From Microbacterium sp. LKL04 (GTDB lineage: Bacteria > Actinomycetota > Actinomycetes > Actinomycetales > Microbacteriaceae), in contig NZ_LT627736.1 in NCBI RefSeq assembly GCF_900102005.1, positions 496,001 to 560,000 on the forward strand: a DNA stretch of 64,000 bases. Direction: 5' to 3'. The notes beneath the pieces are model-generated. The model did no database searches. It was given only the letters and a program-made list of their open reading frames with translations, and was not told the origin of the DNA. Below are positions 1-8,147 of this stretch, one piece after another. The position numbers and the translations under genes were made by a program. How positions within the stretch are numbered: position 1 is the first letter of the stretch; each line of letters begins with the position of its first letter.

Positions 1-26
1 ACATCGCTCTCGTCGCACAGCGAGCC

Positions 27-401
27 GTGCTGCTGTTCACGAGCGGCGACGCCGTGGGCATAGCGATGGGCGTCGCGCTCGTGCTGCTTCCCGTCGTCGC
101 CGTCTGGGCGCTGTGGCGCGAGCTGAGCTTCGGCGCGGGCGCGGAGCGGCTGGGGCGACGGCTCGAGGCGGAGGGCGCCCTGCCCGCCGAAGAGCTCACG
201 CTCCGGCCCAGCGGCAGACCCGTCCAGGCCGAGGCGGACGCCCTCTTCCCCGCGTACCGCGACGCCGTCGAGGCGAACCCGACGGATTGGCGCGCCTGGT
301 ACCGGCTCGGGCTCCTCTACGACGGAGCAGGCGACCGCCGGCGCGCCCGCGGCGCGATCCGCACCGCGATCTCGCACGAGCGCGCCGAACGGCGCCGCTG
401 A
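27..401 (+). CDS. small membrane-anchored protein with one TPR-like helix pair
   Basis: Function unknown. One hydrophobic segment (about residues 12-31) is followed by a charged cytoplasmic-type domain; residues 88-107 (beginning WRAWYRLG) look like a single tetratricopeptide repeat, which normally mediates protein contacts. The GTG at 27 is only one option: the frame stays open to the window edge, so the gene may start upstream, and an in-frame ATG at 66 would begin directly at the membrane helix. It converges on the minus-strand epimerase gene, with 4 bases between the stops. The coding call is good; any role is a guess. Confidence 0.6.
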   Translation: MLLFTSGDAVGIAMGVALVLLPVVAVWALWRELSFGAGAERLGRRLEAEGALPAEELTLRPSGRPVQAEADALFPAYRDAVEANPTDWRAWYRLGLLYDGAGDRRRARGAIRTAISHERAERRR

Positions 402-405
402 GTCC

Positions 406-1296
406 TCAGACCGCCGCGGCCACCGCGTCCTCGACGGTCGGGTGGTGGAACTGGAACCCGGACTCGAGGAGCACCGCGGGCACGACGTGCGAGTCGGTGG
501 CGAGGAGCGCGTCGACGGCATCCTTCCCCAGGACCAGTCGGATGGCCCAGAGGGGCGCCCGGAGCAGGTACGGCCGGTTCAAGCGACGCGCGAGCGCGAA
601 GCCGAGGTCGTTCGCCGTAGCCCGCTCCGGCCCGGTCAGGTTGACGGGTCCCGTGATGCTGTGGTCCATGACGTGACGGATGCCGCGGATCTCGTCATCG
701 AGCGAGATCCACGGCCAGACCTGGGTTCCGCGTCCGAGCGGTCCCGACAGTCCGAGCTTCGTGAGCAGCAGCAGCGGCTTGAGGACGCCGTCGCGGTGCA
801 CGACCGGGGCGGTGCGCAGGAGCGCCGTACGAGCGCCCGACGCGACGGCGGCAGCCTCCCACTCGCCGCAGAGCTCGGAAAGGAATGCGTCGCCGCGCGG
901 ACCGGTCTCGTCGAACGTGCGCCCGTGTCCGTCGGGCGGGTAGTACCCCGACGCCGACGAGCTGACGAACAGAGGCGCATCCTCGCCGAGCTCCCGGAGT
1001 GCGCGGGCGAGCGTCTGCGTCGGGCGCAGGCGCGACCAGACGAGCTGCTTCTTGTACGAGGCCGTCCACGGGAAACGTCCGATGGTCGCGCCGTTGAAGT
1101 TGACGACAGCTTCTGCGCCTGCGAGCACCTGAGGATCGAGCGGCTTCTCACCGGGCGACCAGGTGACCTCGTCGGGGCCCTGGGCCGGGTGGCGGACGAG
1201 CCGCGTGACGGCGTAGCCGTCGGCGACGAGGGAGTCAATGAGGGCGCGTCCGATCAAGCCCGACGCGCCCGAGACGACGACGCGGCGCTCAGGCAA
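406..1296 (-). CDS. TIGR01777-type NAD(P)-dependent epimerase/oxidoreductase
   Basis: A 296-residue Rossmann-fold protein of the extended short-chain dehydrogenase type. The dinucleotide-binding motif GASGLIG is at residues 10-16, the SSSASGYYP active-site region at 112-120, and the C-terminal part matches the DUF1731 tail of the TIGR01777/YfcH family. The natural substrate of this family is not established. The start appears to be TTG at 1296 with GAGG about six bases upstream; it overlaps the end of the OsmC gene by 8 bp, so translation is probably coupled. It is the last gene of the minus-strand redox group. Confidence 0.85.
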   Translation of the reverse strand: MPERRVVVSGASGLIGRALIDSLVADGYAVTRLVRHPAQGPDEVTWSPGEKPLDPQVLAGAEAVVNFNGATIGRFPWTASYKKQLVWSRLRPTQTLARALRELGEDAPLFVSSSASGYYPPDGHGRTFDETGPRGDAFLSELCGEWEAAAVASGARTALLRTAPVVHRDGVLKPLLLLTKLGLSGPLGRGTQVWPWISLDDEIRGIRHVMDHSITGPVNLTGPERATANDLGFALARRLNRPYLLRAPLWAIRLVLGKDAVDALLATDSHVVPAVLLESGFQFHHPTVEDAVAAAV

Positions 1297-1714
1297 GCGT
1301 CGCCTCGAGCGTGATCTCGATGCCCGACAGGGCTGCCGAGACGGGGCATCCGGTCTTCGCCTCGTTCGCGATGCGGTCGAAGTCCTCGGCCGAGAGGCCG
1401 GGGACGGATGCGCTGACGTTCAGGTGCGAGCCCGTGATGCCGGTCCCCGGGATGAAGGTGACGGATGCCGTCGTCTCGACGCTCTCAGGCGGAGTGCCGT
1501 TTTCGGCCAGGGCGTTGGAGAGAGCCATGCTGAAGCACGACGAGTGGGCTGCTGCGATGAGCTCCTCGGGCGTCGTCACCGACGTCGATCCCTCGCTGCG
1601 GGCCTTCCAGTTCACGGGAAGCGGGCCCTGGTTGGAGCTCTCGAGGGCGACCTCGCCCGACCCTTCGAACAGGGTGCCCTTCCAGCTGGTGGTGGCTTCG
1701 CTCGTGACGCTCAT
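1289..1714 (-). CDS. OsmC family organic hydroperoxide reductase
   Basis: A 141-residue OsmC/Ohr-family protein. These are thiol peroxidases that reduce organic hydroperoxides with two reactive cysteines, here Cys60 (in AAHSSCFSMAL) and Cys123 (in KTGCPVSAAL). The ATG at 1714 follows AGGAG at normal spacing. It lies between the DUF4395 gene and the epimerase gene, all on the minus strand, next to a thioredoxin-like gene, which suggests a small oxidative-stress or thiol-redox unit. Sequence supports the OsmC branch (osmotically inducible) at least as well as Ohr; the physiological peroxide is unknown. Confidence 0.9.
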   Translation of the reverse strand: MSVTSEATTSWKGTLFEGSGEVALESSNQGPLPVNWKARSEGSTSVTTPEELIAAAHSSCFSMALSNALAENGTPPESVETTASVTFIPGTGITGSHLNVSASVPGLSAEDFDRIANEAKTGCPVSAALSGIEITLEATLA

Positions 1715-1808
1715 GGTGTCTCCTCTGTCGTGGTCGTGACGAATCGCTGCCGAGCATATGCCTCGCGGATCAGCGGGCGATACGTCTTGACGAGGAGGGG
1801 GAGGGGAC

Positions 1809-2375
1809 TCAGGCGGTGCGGCCGACGAGACCGACGCGCTGCAGGAGGAGCCACAACTGGCATCCGAGGCACAGGCCGAACACTGCGTTGAGGAATGCCG
1901 CCATGAACGCCAACGCCGCCGCGATCGGCAGGGCGAGCGGAACGCCGAGCACGTGGAGCACGAGACCGATGGTCGTGACGAACAGGCCGACGCCCTGCGC
2001 GAAGCGCGGCGGGCGCGGGTCTTCGAGGTCGGTCGGGGGAGCGAGGCGCGGCTGGATCGCACGGCGATAGAGCACGCTCCACGGCGCGGTGCGCGGCGAG
2101 ACGACGCCCCAGAGGAACAGGAGGGCGATGACGAGCACGGCGAGGAAGCCGGGATCCAGGACCCGCATGCCCACGGGGGTGAAGGGAAGCACCCATCCCT
2201 GCATGGGGACGATGAACATGCCGCCGCCGAGCGGGCTCAGCCAGCCGAACCCCGCGTCGGTGTGGGCCGTCGAGCCACCGAGCAGCGCGAGCAGCGTCGC
2301 GATGAGCAGCAGCACAGCGGTGATGGATGCCGCGAAGCGCGGACCCCGGGGATCGATCCCTCGCACATCAGCCAC
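1809..2375 (-). CDS. DUF4395 integral membrane protein with intramembrane CxxC
   Basis: A 188-residue membrane protein with about four hydrophobic segments (about 16-34, 52-66, 76-92 and 127-178). It matches the DUF4395 pattern, including a GLCLGCQ motif with Cys169 and Cys172 inside the last hydrophobic region. DUF4395 genes commonly sit beside thioredoxin-like and OsmC or sulfurtransferase genes in actinobacteria. Its start overlaps the end of the upstream thioredoxin-like gene by 8 bp, so the two are translationally coupled. A role in membrane thiol-disulfide exchange is inference from the CxxC and the neighbours. Confidence 0.75.
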   Translation of the reverse strand: MADVRGIDPRGPRFAASITAVLLLIATLLALLGGSTAHTDAGFGWLSPLGGGMFIVPMQGWVLPFTPVGMRVLDPGFLAVLVIALLFLWGVVSPRTAPWSVLYRRAIQPRLAPPTDLEDPRPPRFAQGVGLFVTTIGLVLHVLGVPLALPIAAALAFMAAFLNAVFGLCLGCQLWLLLQRVGLVGRTA

Positions 2376-2805
2376 GGTCGGCTCCCGTCGTCACGCGGTC
2401 CAATTCCATCTCGACGACCTGGCGACCCGGAACGCCGCCGAACCGGGAACGGACCATGCCGTCCTTGTCGAGGATGAGGGTCGTCGGGGTCTGCAGGACG
2501 TGGAAGTGCTGAGCGATGTCGACGCGGTGCGTGAGATCGACGTTCAGGTGCAGGACGCCGTCGCGGTCGTCGGCGATCTCGCGCAGCGTGCGGTGGACGC
2601 CGGGGCACCGGCTGCACATCTCGGTGCTGAACTGCAGCAGCGTCGCGGTCTCGCCGAGGCGTTCGGCCCCGAGACGGGTGGGTTCGACGATCTCGCGGGG
2701 GTCGAAGGGGCGCGGCCGGTTCTGCCGCCACCGCAGGGTCAGACCGATGCCCACGGTGACCACGAGGAGCGCGGTCAGCACGAGGATGGCGGGAAGGAGA
2801 TCCAT
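2368..2805 (-). CDS. membrane-anchored thioredoxin-like protein
   Basis: A 145-residue protein with one N-terminal membrane helix (about 4-25) and a thioredoxin-like domain. The redox motif is Cys64-Ser-Arg-Cys67, and the family cis-proline is Pro107 in QTPTT. The domain is probably extracytoplasmic or membrane-facing and would act as a thiol-disulfide reductase or partner. I chose ATG 2805 because GGAG lies about 7 bases upstream; a longer reading frame to 2856 exists but puts unlikely residues before the membrane helix. First gene of the minus-strand redox group, divergent from thyX. Confidence 0.8.
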   Translation of the reverse strand: MDLLPAILVLTALLVVTVGIGLTLRWRQNRPRPFDPREIVEPTRLGAERLGETATLLQFSTEMCSRCPGVHRTLREIADDRDGVLHLNVDLTHRVDIAQHFHVLQTPTTLILDKDGMVRSRFGGVPGRQVVEMELDRVTTGADRG

Positions 2806-2888
2806 GACCGCTCCACAGTAGTCCCGCGCGTGGTGTCGCGGCTCGCGCGACGTCATGTGTGACGAGCCCGGCGGGTAGTGTGTGAGCC

Positions 2889-3632
2889 GTGAGTGAGCGC
2901 CCCGAAAGCCCCGAGATCGAGTTCCGCAGCGATGTCACGGTCGAGCTGGTGCGATCGTCCGCCTCCGACAGCGACGTCCTCTTCGCGGCGCGCGTGTCGA
3001 CCCAGGGCGAGCAGACCCTCGCGGCGGCGGCCGACGGCTCCGAGGCGACAGGGCGCGACCGCGGCCTCATCAACTACCTGATGCGCGATCGGCACGGCTC
3101 GCCGTTCGAGCACAACTCGATGACCTTCTACGTGCAGGCGCCGATCTTCGTCTTCCGCGAGTTCATGCGCCACCGGATGGCGTCGTACAACGAGGAGTCG
3201 GGTCGATACCGCGAGCTCCGCCCCGTCTTCTACGTCCCCGCGCCCGAGCGCAACCTCGTGCAGGTCGGCAAGCCCGGCGCGTACAACTTCCTCCCCGGAT
3301 CCGACGAGCAGGTCGAGCTCGTCGCCCGCGAGACGCGCGAGGCATCCGTCGCCGCTTTCGAGAGCTACCAGCGGATGCTGGATTCCGGCATCGCCCGCGA
3401 AGTCGCCCGCATCGTCCTGCCGCTCAACATCATGTCGTCCATGTACGTGACGGTGAACGCGCGGTCGCTCATGAACTTCCTGTCGCTGCGCACGACGCGG
3501 GAGGGCACGCACTTCCCGTCGTTCCCGCAGCGCGAGATCGAGATGTGCGCCGAGAAGATGGAGAACGTCTGGCGGGAGCTCATGCCGCTGACGTACGCGG
3601 CGTTCAACGCGAACGGGCGAGTCGCCCCCTGA
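2889..3632 (+). CDS. thyX: flavin-dependent thymidylate synthase ThyX
   Basis: A 247-residue FAD-dependent thymidylate synthase, which makes dTMP from dUMP with methylenetetrahydrofolate and NADPH. The diagnostic ThyX motif RHRMASYNEESGR is at residues 94-106. Length is normal. The GTG start at 2889 is preceded by TAGTGT at 2876-2881, seven bases before the start, so the transcript is probably leaderless. It stands alone between the divergent redox group and an SDR gene that has its own -10 box. Confidence 0.95.
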   Translation: MSERPESPEIEFRSDVTVELVRSSASDSDVLFAARVSTQGEQTLAAAADGSEATGRDRGLINYLMRDRHGSPFEHNSMTFYVQAPIFVFREFMRHRMASYNEESGRYRELRPVFYVPAPERNLVQVGKPGAYNFLPGSDEQVELVARETREASVAAFESYQRMLDSGIAREVARIVLPLNIMSSMYVTVNARSLMNFLSLRTTREGTHFPSFPQREIEMCAEKMENVWRELMPLTYAAFNANGRVAP

Positions 3633-3659
3633 GCCTCGGCGCGTCCTAGGCTGACGCGC

Positions 3660-4412
3660 ATGAACCGCACCGCACTCGTCACGGGCGCGAGCTCCGGGAT
3701 CGGAGCCGAGTACGCCCGGCAGCTGTCCGCGCGCGGCGCCGACGTCGTCCTCGTCGCGCGCGACCATGCGGCCCTCGAGGCCCTCGCCGCCGAGCTCGAC
3801 GAACGCGGCGGGCATGCCGAGGTCCTCGTCGCGGACCTCCTGGACCCGGGCCAGCGGCACCGTGTCGAACAGCGACTCGAGCAGGGCGTCGACCTCCTCG
3901 TCAACAGCGCTGGGTACGGCCTGTCGCTCGGGTTCGCATCGGGCGACATCGAGGACGAGGCCCGGCACCTCGAGCTGCACGTGGAGGTCACGATGCGGCT
4001 CACCCGGGCCGCGCTCCCGGCGATGCTCGCGCGCGGCCGGGGCCGCATCCTGAACATCGCGTCCGTCGCGGGACTCATCCCGCGGGGGACGTACGGCGCG
4101 GCCAAGGCGTGGGTGGTGAGCTTCAGCCGCTGGGCGAACGCGGTCTACGCACCGACGGGCGTGACGGTGACGGCCGTCTGCCCCGGCTTCGTCCACACGA
4201 ACTTCCACGAGCGGCTCGGGCTCCCTCCGGGGGAGGAGGGCGTCGCACGCTGGATGTGGCTGACCGCCCCGAAGGTGGTCCGCGAATCCCTGAGGGATGC
4301 CGCGCACGGCCGGGCCGTCAGCATCCCGTCCCTCCGTTACAAGGCGCTCGTCGCCGTGTCGCGCCTGCTGCCCGACCGACTCGTGGTCGCCGCCGCCTCC
4401 CGCGGCCGCTGA
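3660..4412 (+). CDS. SDR family NAD(P)-dependent oxidoreductase
   Basis: A 250-residue classical short-chain dehydrogenase. The cofactor motif TGASSGIG is at residues 8-15, NSAG at 82-85, and the catalytic Ser135, Tyr145 and Lys149 (YGAAK) are all present, so it should be active. The substrate cannot be told from sequence. The ATG at 3660 lies 7 bases after TAGGCT (3647-3652), so the gene is probably transcribed leaderless from its own promoter and not as part of thyX. Confidence 0.88.
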   Translation: MNRTALVTGASSGIGAEYARQLSARGADVVLVARDHAALEALAAELDERGGHAEVLVADLLDPGQRHRVEQRLEQGVDLLVNSAGYGLSLGFASGDIEDEARHLELHVEVTMRLTRAALPAMLARGRGRILNIASVAGLIPRGTYGAAKAWVVSFSRWANAVYAPTGVTVTAVCPGFVHTNFHERLGLPPGEEGVARWMWLTAPKVVRESLRDAAHGRAVSIPSLRYKALVAVSRLLPDRLVVAAASRGR

Positions 4413-4415
4413 CGC

Positions 4416-4491
4416 GAAAGACCGGTCCGTCCCGCGACGCCCCGGGGCACAGGGGTATGGCACGGCGCGTCGTGTCCTCCGCCGGTCTTTC
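4416..4491. repeat. inverted repeat GAAAGACCGG / CCGGTCTTTC after the SDR gene
   Basis: A perfect 10-bp inverted repeat with arms at 4416-4425 and 4482-4491, separated by 56 bases, begins just after the SDR stop codon. The 7-base core AAAGACC occurs again at 4766-4772, with its complement GGTCTTT at 4833-4839. The loop is too long for a standard intrinsic terminator. It may be remains of a small repeat element or a transcript-end structure; no transposase or target-site duplication is visible. Confidence 0.4.
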
Positions 4492-4604
4492 CATCCGGGA
4501 TGCCGCACGTCGAGGATCCTCCCCAGTCAGCCGACCTCGGGATCGGTCCACCGGGGAGCCCGTCCGATCATCGCCCTCGGGGGTGGTTCCGCACACTCGA
4601 CCGG

Positions 4605-4750
4605 GTGAGTCGCTCAGCCGTCGATGCCGTCGCGGCGCACGGCGGTGTGGCGCGAACCTCGACTCTTCGGGCCGCCGGAGTGACGGATGCCGCTCTCCGC
4701 GCCGCTGTTCGACGGGTGCTCTCGTTCGCGCGCGTCGGGCGTCCTCCTGA
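4605..4750 (+). pseudogene. frameshifted remnant of an AbiEi-type antitoxin N-terminal domain protein
   Basis: From GTG 4605 the frame encodes a helix-turn-helix-like stretch (SRSAVDAVAAHGGVARTS, then LRAAGVTDAALRAAVRR) typical of the N-terminal winged-helix domain of actinobacterial proteins annotated as AbiEi antitoxin domain or DUF559 proteins. The expected continuation RGALVRxRRG is found in another frame (GALVRARRA), reachable if one base was lost near 4719, and ends at a TGA at 4748. The rest of such proteins (about 200 more residues) is missing. I read this as a decayed gene fragment. Confidence 0.45.
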
Positions 4751-4909
4751 CGCGCCGGAGTCGCAAAAGACCACTCCCGGCCGTTGACACCCCGTTTGGG
4801 CACCGTCGAGGCCGGCGCGTCCAGACCCGATCGGTCTTTCGGCACACGGCACCCACCCCCACCGAACCCCGAGCACGGCCGACGGACGCCGACCGGTACC
4901 CTGGGAACC

Positions 4910-5887
4910 ATGACGCACTCCGCCAATCCGTTCGGTCAGGTGCTCGTCGCGCTCGTCACTCCGATGACGGCCGACGGCGAGGTCGATTGGCCGGCCGTTG
5001 AGAAGCACATCGACGACGTCATCACCGGCGGAGCCGACGGCATCGTCGTGACCGGCACGACCGGTGAGACCAGCACGCTGACGGATGCCGAGAAGCTGAA
5101 GCTCGTCGAGGTCGGCAAGTCCGTCTCCTCGGGCCGCGCGAAGATCATCACGGGCGGCGGTTCCAACGAGACCGCGCACGCGATCGAGCTCTACAAGGCG
5201 AGTGAGAAGGCCGGCGCCGACGGCATCATGATCGTCACGCCGTACTACAACAAGCCGACGCAGGCCGGCATCCTGACGCACTTCCGCCTCGTTGCGGACG
5301 CCACCGATCTGCCGGTGATCCTTTACGACATCCCCGGTCGCACCGGCGTGCCCATCAAGTACGAGACGATCCTCCGCCTCGCCAAGCACCCGAACATCCT
5401 CGCGGTGAAGGACGCCAAGGGCGACTTCAGCGAGGTGAGCCGGGTCCTCAACCAGACGGACCTGCTCTACTTCTCCGGCGACGACGCGAACGTCCTCCCG
5501 CACTTGTCGATCGGGGCCGCCGGTCTCATCGGCGTCACGGCGAATATCACGTCGGCTCCCTATCGGGCCATCGTGGATGCGGTGAACCGGGGAGACCTCA
5601 CGACGGCGACCGCCGCGCACCAGAAGCTCGAACCCCTCGTCCGCGCCGTCATGACGCACGTGCCGGGCACCGTCAGCGCGAAATACATCCTCCACGGCCT
5701 CGGCCGCATCTCCAGCCCCCGCGTGCGCCTGCCGCTCGTGGGCCCGGAGGAGTGGGAAGCCGCCCTCATCGAGGATGAGCTCGATCTCGTGAAGGACATC
5801 CAGGGCGCCGACTTCTCCAATTTCCGACCTGATCGCAATGCCGCTGCCGGCGGCGCCCTTCCGAAGGTGCATGGAACCACTCGATGA
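4910..5887 (+). CDS. dapA: 4-hydroxy-tetrahydrodipicolinate synthase
   Basis: A 325-residue DapA, which condenses pyruvate with aspartate semialdehyde in the diaminopimelate/lysine pathway. Seen: GTTGETSTL at 49-57, the YYNKP tyrosine motif at 112-116, YDIPGRTG at 139-146, and Schiff-base Lys167 in AVKDAKGD. ATG 4910 is chosen because it follows TACCCT (4897-4902) by seven bases, and the preceding in-frame residues do not resemble the family. Its stop overlaps the start of rnj (ATGA), an arrangement common in actinobacteria. Another pathway gene, dapF, lies 15 kb downstream. Confidence 0.96.
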   Translation: MTHSANPFGQVLVALVTPMTADGEVDWPAVEKHIDDVITGGADGIVVTGTTGETSTLTDAEKLKLVEVGKSVSSGRAKIITGGGSNETAHAIELYKASEKAGADGIMIVTPYYNKPTQAGILTHFRLVADATDLPVILYDIPGRTGVPIKYETILRLAKHPNILAVKDAKGDFSEVSRVLNQTDLLYFSGDDANVLPHLSIGAAGLIGVTANITSAPYRAIVDAVNRGDLTTATAAHQKLEPLVRAVMTHVPGTVSAKYILHGLGRISSPRVRLPLVGPEEWEAALIEDELDLVKDIQGADFSNFRPDRNAAAGGALPKVHGTTR

Positions 5888-7560
5888 GCAACCCCGTCTC
5901 CGCCCCGAACCCGCTCGAGCCCGGAACCCTCCGGGTGACCCCCGTCGGCGGGCTCGGTGAGGTCGGTCGCAACATGACCGTCTTCGAGTTCGACGGCAAG
6001 CTGCTGATCGTCGACTGCGGCGTCCTCTTCCCCGAGGAGCACCAGCCCGGCGTCGACCTGATCCTCCCCGACTTCGAAGCCATCCGCGGTCGCCTCGACG
6101 ACATCGTCGGCGTCGTGCTCACGCACGGCCACGAAGACCACATCGGGGCGGTGCCCTACCTCCTCAAGCGCAAGGGCGACATCCCCCTCATCGGCTCGCA
6201 GCTGACTCTCGCTCTCGTCGAGGCGAAGCTCAAGGAGCACCGGATCAAGCCGTACACGCTGACGGTGAAGGAAGGCCAGCGCGAGCAGGTCGGTCCGTTC
6301 GACCTCGAGTTCGTGGCCGTCAACCACTCCATCCCCGACGCACTGGCCGTCGGCATCCGGACCCCCGCGGGCCTCGTGCTGGCGACGGGTGACTTCAAGA
6401 TGGACCAGCTTCCACTCGACGGCCGGCTCACCGACCTCCGCGCGTTCGCCCGCCTCGGCGAGGAGGGGGTCGACCTGTTCCTCGTCGACTCCACGAACGC
6501 CGACGTCCCGGGGTTCACCCCGCTCGAGCGCGCGATCGGGCCGGTGCTCGACCAGGTGATCGGCAAGGCCCCGCGCCGCGTGATCGTCGCGAGCTTCTCG
6601 AGTCACGTGCACCGCGTCCAGCAGGTCATCGACGCCGCTGCTGCGCACGGCCGTCGCGTCGCGTTCCTCGGGCGTTCCATGGTCCGCAACATGACGATCG
6701 CCGAGCAGCTCGGGTACCTGAACGTGCCCGACGGTGTGCTCATCGATTACAAGAAGGCCAAGGACCTCCCCGACGATCGCATCGTCTACATGTCGACCGG
6801 CTCGCAGGGAGAGCCGATGGCGGTCCTGTCGCGCATGGCGAACCTCGACCACGCCATCGAGCCGGGGGAGGGCGACACCGTCATCCTCGCCTCCAGCCTC
6901 ATCCCGGGCAATGAGAACGCGGTCTACCGAGTCATCGACGGGCTGACCAAGCTCGGCGCCAACGTCGTCCACAAGGCCAACGCGAAGGTCCACGTCTCGG
7001 GTCACGCCGCCGCCGGCGAGCTGCTGTACTGCTACAACATCCTGCAGCCGAAGAACGTGCTCCCCGTCCACGGCGAGTACCGCCACCTGATGGCGAATGC
7101 GAAGCTCGCCCAGGACAGCGGCATCCCCGCCGAGAACACGATCATCGCCGAGAACGGCACCGTCATCGATCTCAAGGACGGGGTCGCCAACGTCGTCGGT
7201 CAGCTCGATCTCGGCTTCGTCTACGTCGACGGCTCGTCGGTCGGCGAGATCACGGATGCCGACCTCAAGGACCGTCGGATCCTCGGCGAAGAGGGCTTCA
7301 TCTCCGTCATCGTTGTGGTGGATGCCGCGTCCGGCCGTATCATCACGGGTCCTGAGATCCACGCTCGCGGGTTCGCCGAAGACGATGCCGTGTTCGACTC
7401 GGTCAAACCGAAGATCGCGCAGGCGCTGACCGAGGCGGCCCAGTCGGGGGTCCGCGACCAGCACGCCCTGCAGCAGGTCGTCCGTCGCACGATCGGCCGC
7501 TGGGTGAACCAGTCGCTGCGTCGCCGTCCGATGATCGTGCCGATGGTCATCGAGGCCTGA
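5884..7560 (+). CDS. rnj: ribonuclease J
   Basis: A 558-residue metallo-beta-lactamase/beta-CASP ribonuclease with 5'-3' exonuclease and endonuclease activity in RNA turnover and rRNA maturation. The zinc-binding motif HGHEDH is at residues 81-86, further metal ligands lie in NHSIPD and TGDFK, and the C-terminal domain is complete. Its ATG overlaps the dapA stop by four bases, so it is co-translated with dapA. Length is normal for actinobacterial RNase J. Confidence 0.96.
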   Translation: MSNPVSAPNPLEPGTLRVTPVGGLGEVGRNMTVFEFDGKLLIVDCGVLFPEEHQPGVDLILPDFEAIRGRLDDIVGVVLTHGHEDHIGAVPYLLKRKGDIPLIGSQLTLALVEAKLKEHRIKPYTLTVKEGQREQVGPFDLEFVAVNHSIPDALAVGIRTPAGLVLATGDFKMDQLPLDGRLTDLRAFARLGEEGVDLFLVDSTNADVPGFTPLERAIGPVLDQVIGKAPRRVIVASFSSHVHRVQQVIDAAAAHGRRVAFLGRSMVRNMTIAEQLGYLNVPDGVLIDYKKAKDLPDDRIVYMSTGSQGEPMAVLSRMANLDHAIEPGEGDTVILASSLIPGNENAVYRVIDGLTKLGANVVHKANAKVHVSGHAAAGELLYCYNILQPKNVLPVHGEYRHLMANAKLAQDSGIPAENTIIAENGTVIDLKDGVANVVGQLDLGFVYVDGSSVGEITDADLKDRRILGEEGFISVIVVVDAASGRIITGPEIHARGFAEDDAVFDSVKPKIAQALTEAAQSGVRDQHALQQVVRRTIGRWVNQSLRRRPMIVPMVIEA

Positions 7561-7598
7561 CCCGCTGAAAGGGCTCGCCCGCCCGCTAACATTCGGGC

Positions 7599-8090
7599 AT
7601 GCCCGAGTCCTGGACGCTCCGCTCTGCCTCGCAGGCCGACGGCGTCTTCCTGGGTGAGATGGTCGTCGAGGCCGCGAATTGGCGGCCGGGGCCGCCCCGT
7701 CCGCGCCACGACGTCCTCGCCGATCCGTTCCACCGTCGCTACCTCGCGGGGTGGATGCGTCCCGGGGACGTCGGCTTCGTCGCCGTGGCCGGGGCGGAGG
7801 ACATCGGCGCGGCCTGGTATCGCACGCTGCCGCGCATCGAGTCGGGATTCGGCTATGTCGGGAGCGGCGTGCCGGAGCTCATCATCGGCGTCAAGCCTCT
7901 CTGGCGGTCCCACGGAGTCGGACGAGCGCTGCTGCGCCGATTGTGCGAGACCGCGCGGGCCGAAGGGCGTGCACGGATCAGCCTGTCGGTGGAGCGCGGC
8001 AACTTCGCTCAGGTGCTCTACCGGACCGAGGGTTTCGCGGTGACGCGGAGCGGCATCGGCCGCGACACGATGGTCAAGCGCCTCGGCTGA
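7599..8090 (+). CDS. GNAT family N-acetyltransferase
   Basis: A 163-residue acetyl-CoA-dependent acyltransferase. The acetyl-CoA pyrophosphate-binding loop (R/Q-x-x-G-x-G/A) corresponds to WRSHGVGRALL near residues 105-115, and the C-terminal strand-helix motif (NFAQVLYRTEGF) is also typical. The substrate is not predictable. ATG 7599 follows TAACAT (7587-7592) by six bases, so it is probably leaderless. It is a single gene between rnj and ftsK. Confidence 0.85.
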   Translation: MPESWTLRSASQADGVFLGEMVVEAANWRPGPPRPRHDVLADPFHRRYLAGWMRPGDVGFVAVAGAEDIGAAWYRTLPRIESGFGYVGSGVPELIIGVKPLWRSHGVGRALLRRLCETARAEGRARISLSVERGNFAQVLYRTEGFAVTRSGIGRDTMVKRLG

Positions 8091-8147
8091 CGCCGAAACC
8101 CGCGTCAATCCGGCGACATGTCGGACATGCCGCCTACCGTGGAAGCT

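Noticed and set aside
4416..4839. Insertion sequence or MITE ends formed by the AAAGACC inverted motifs
   Set aside because: No transposase, no target-site duplication and arms of only 7-10 bases; kept as repeats only.
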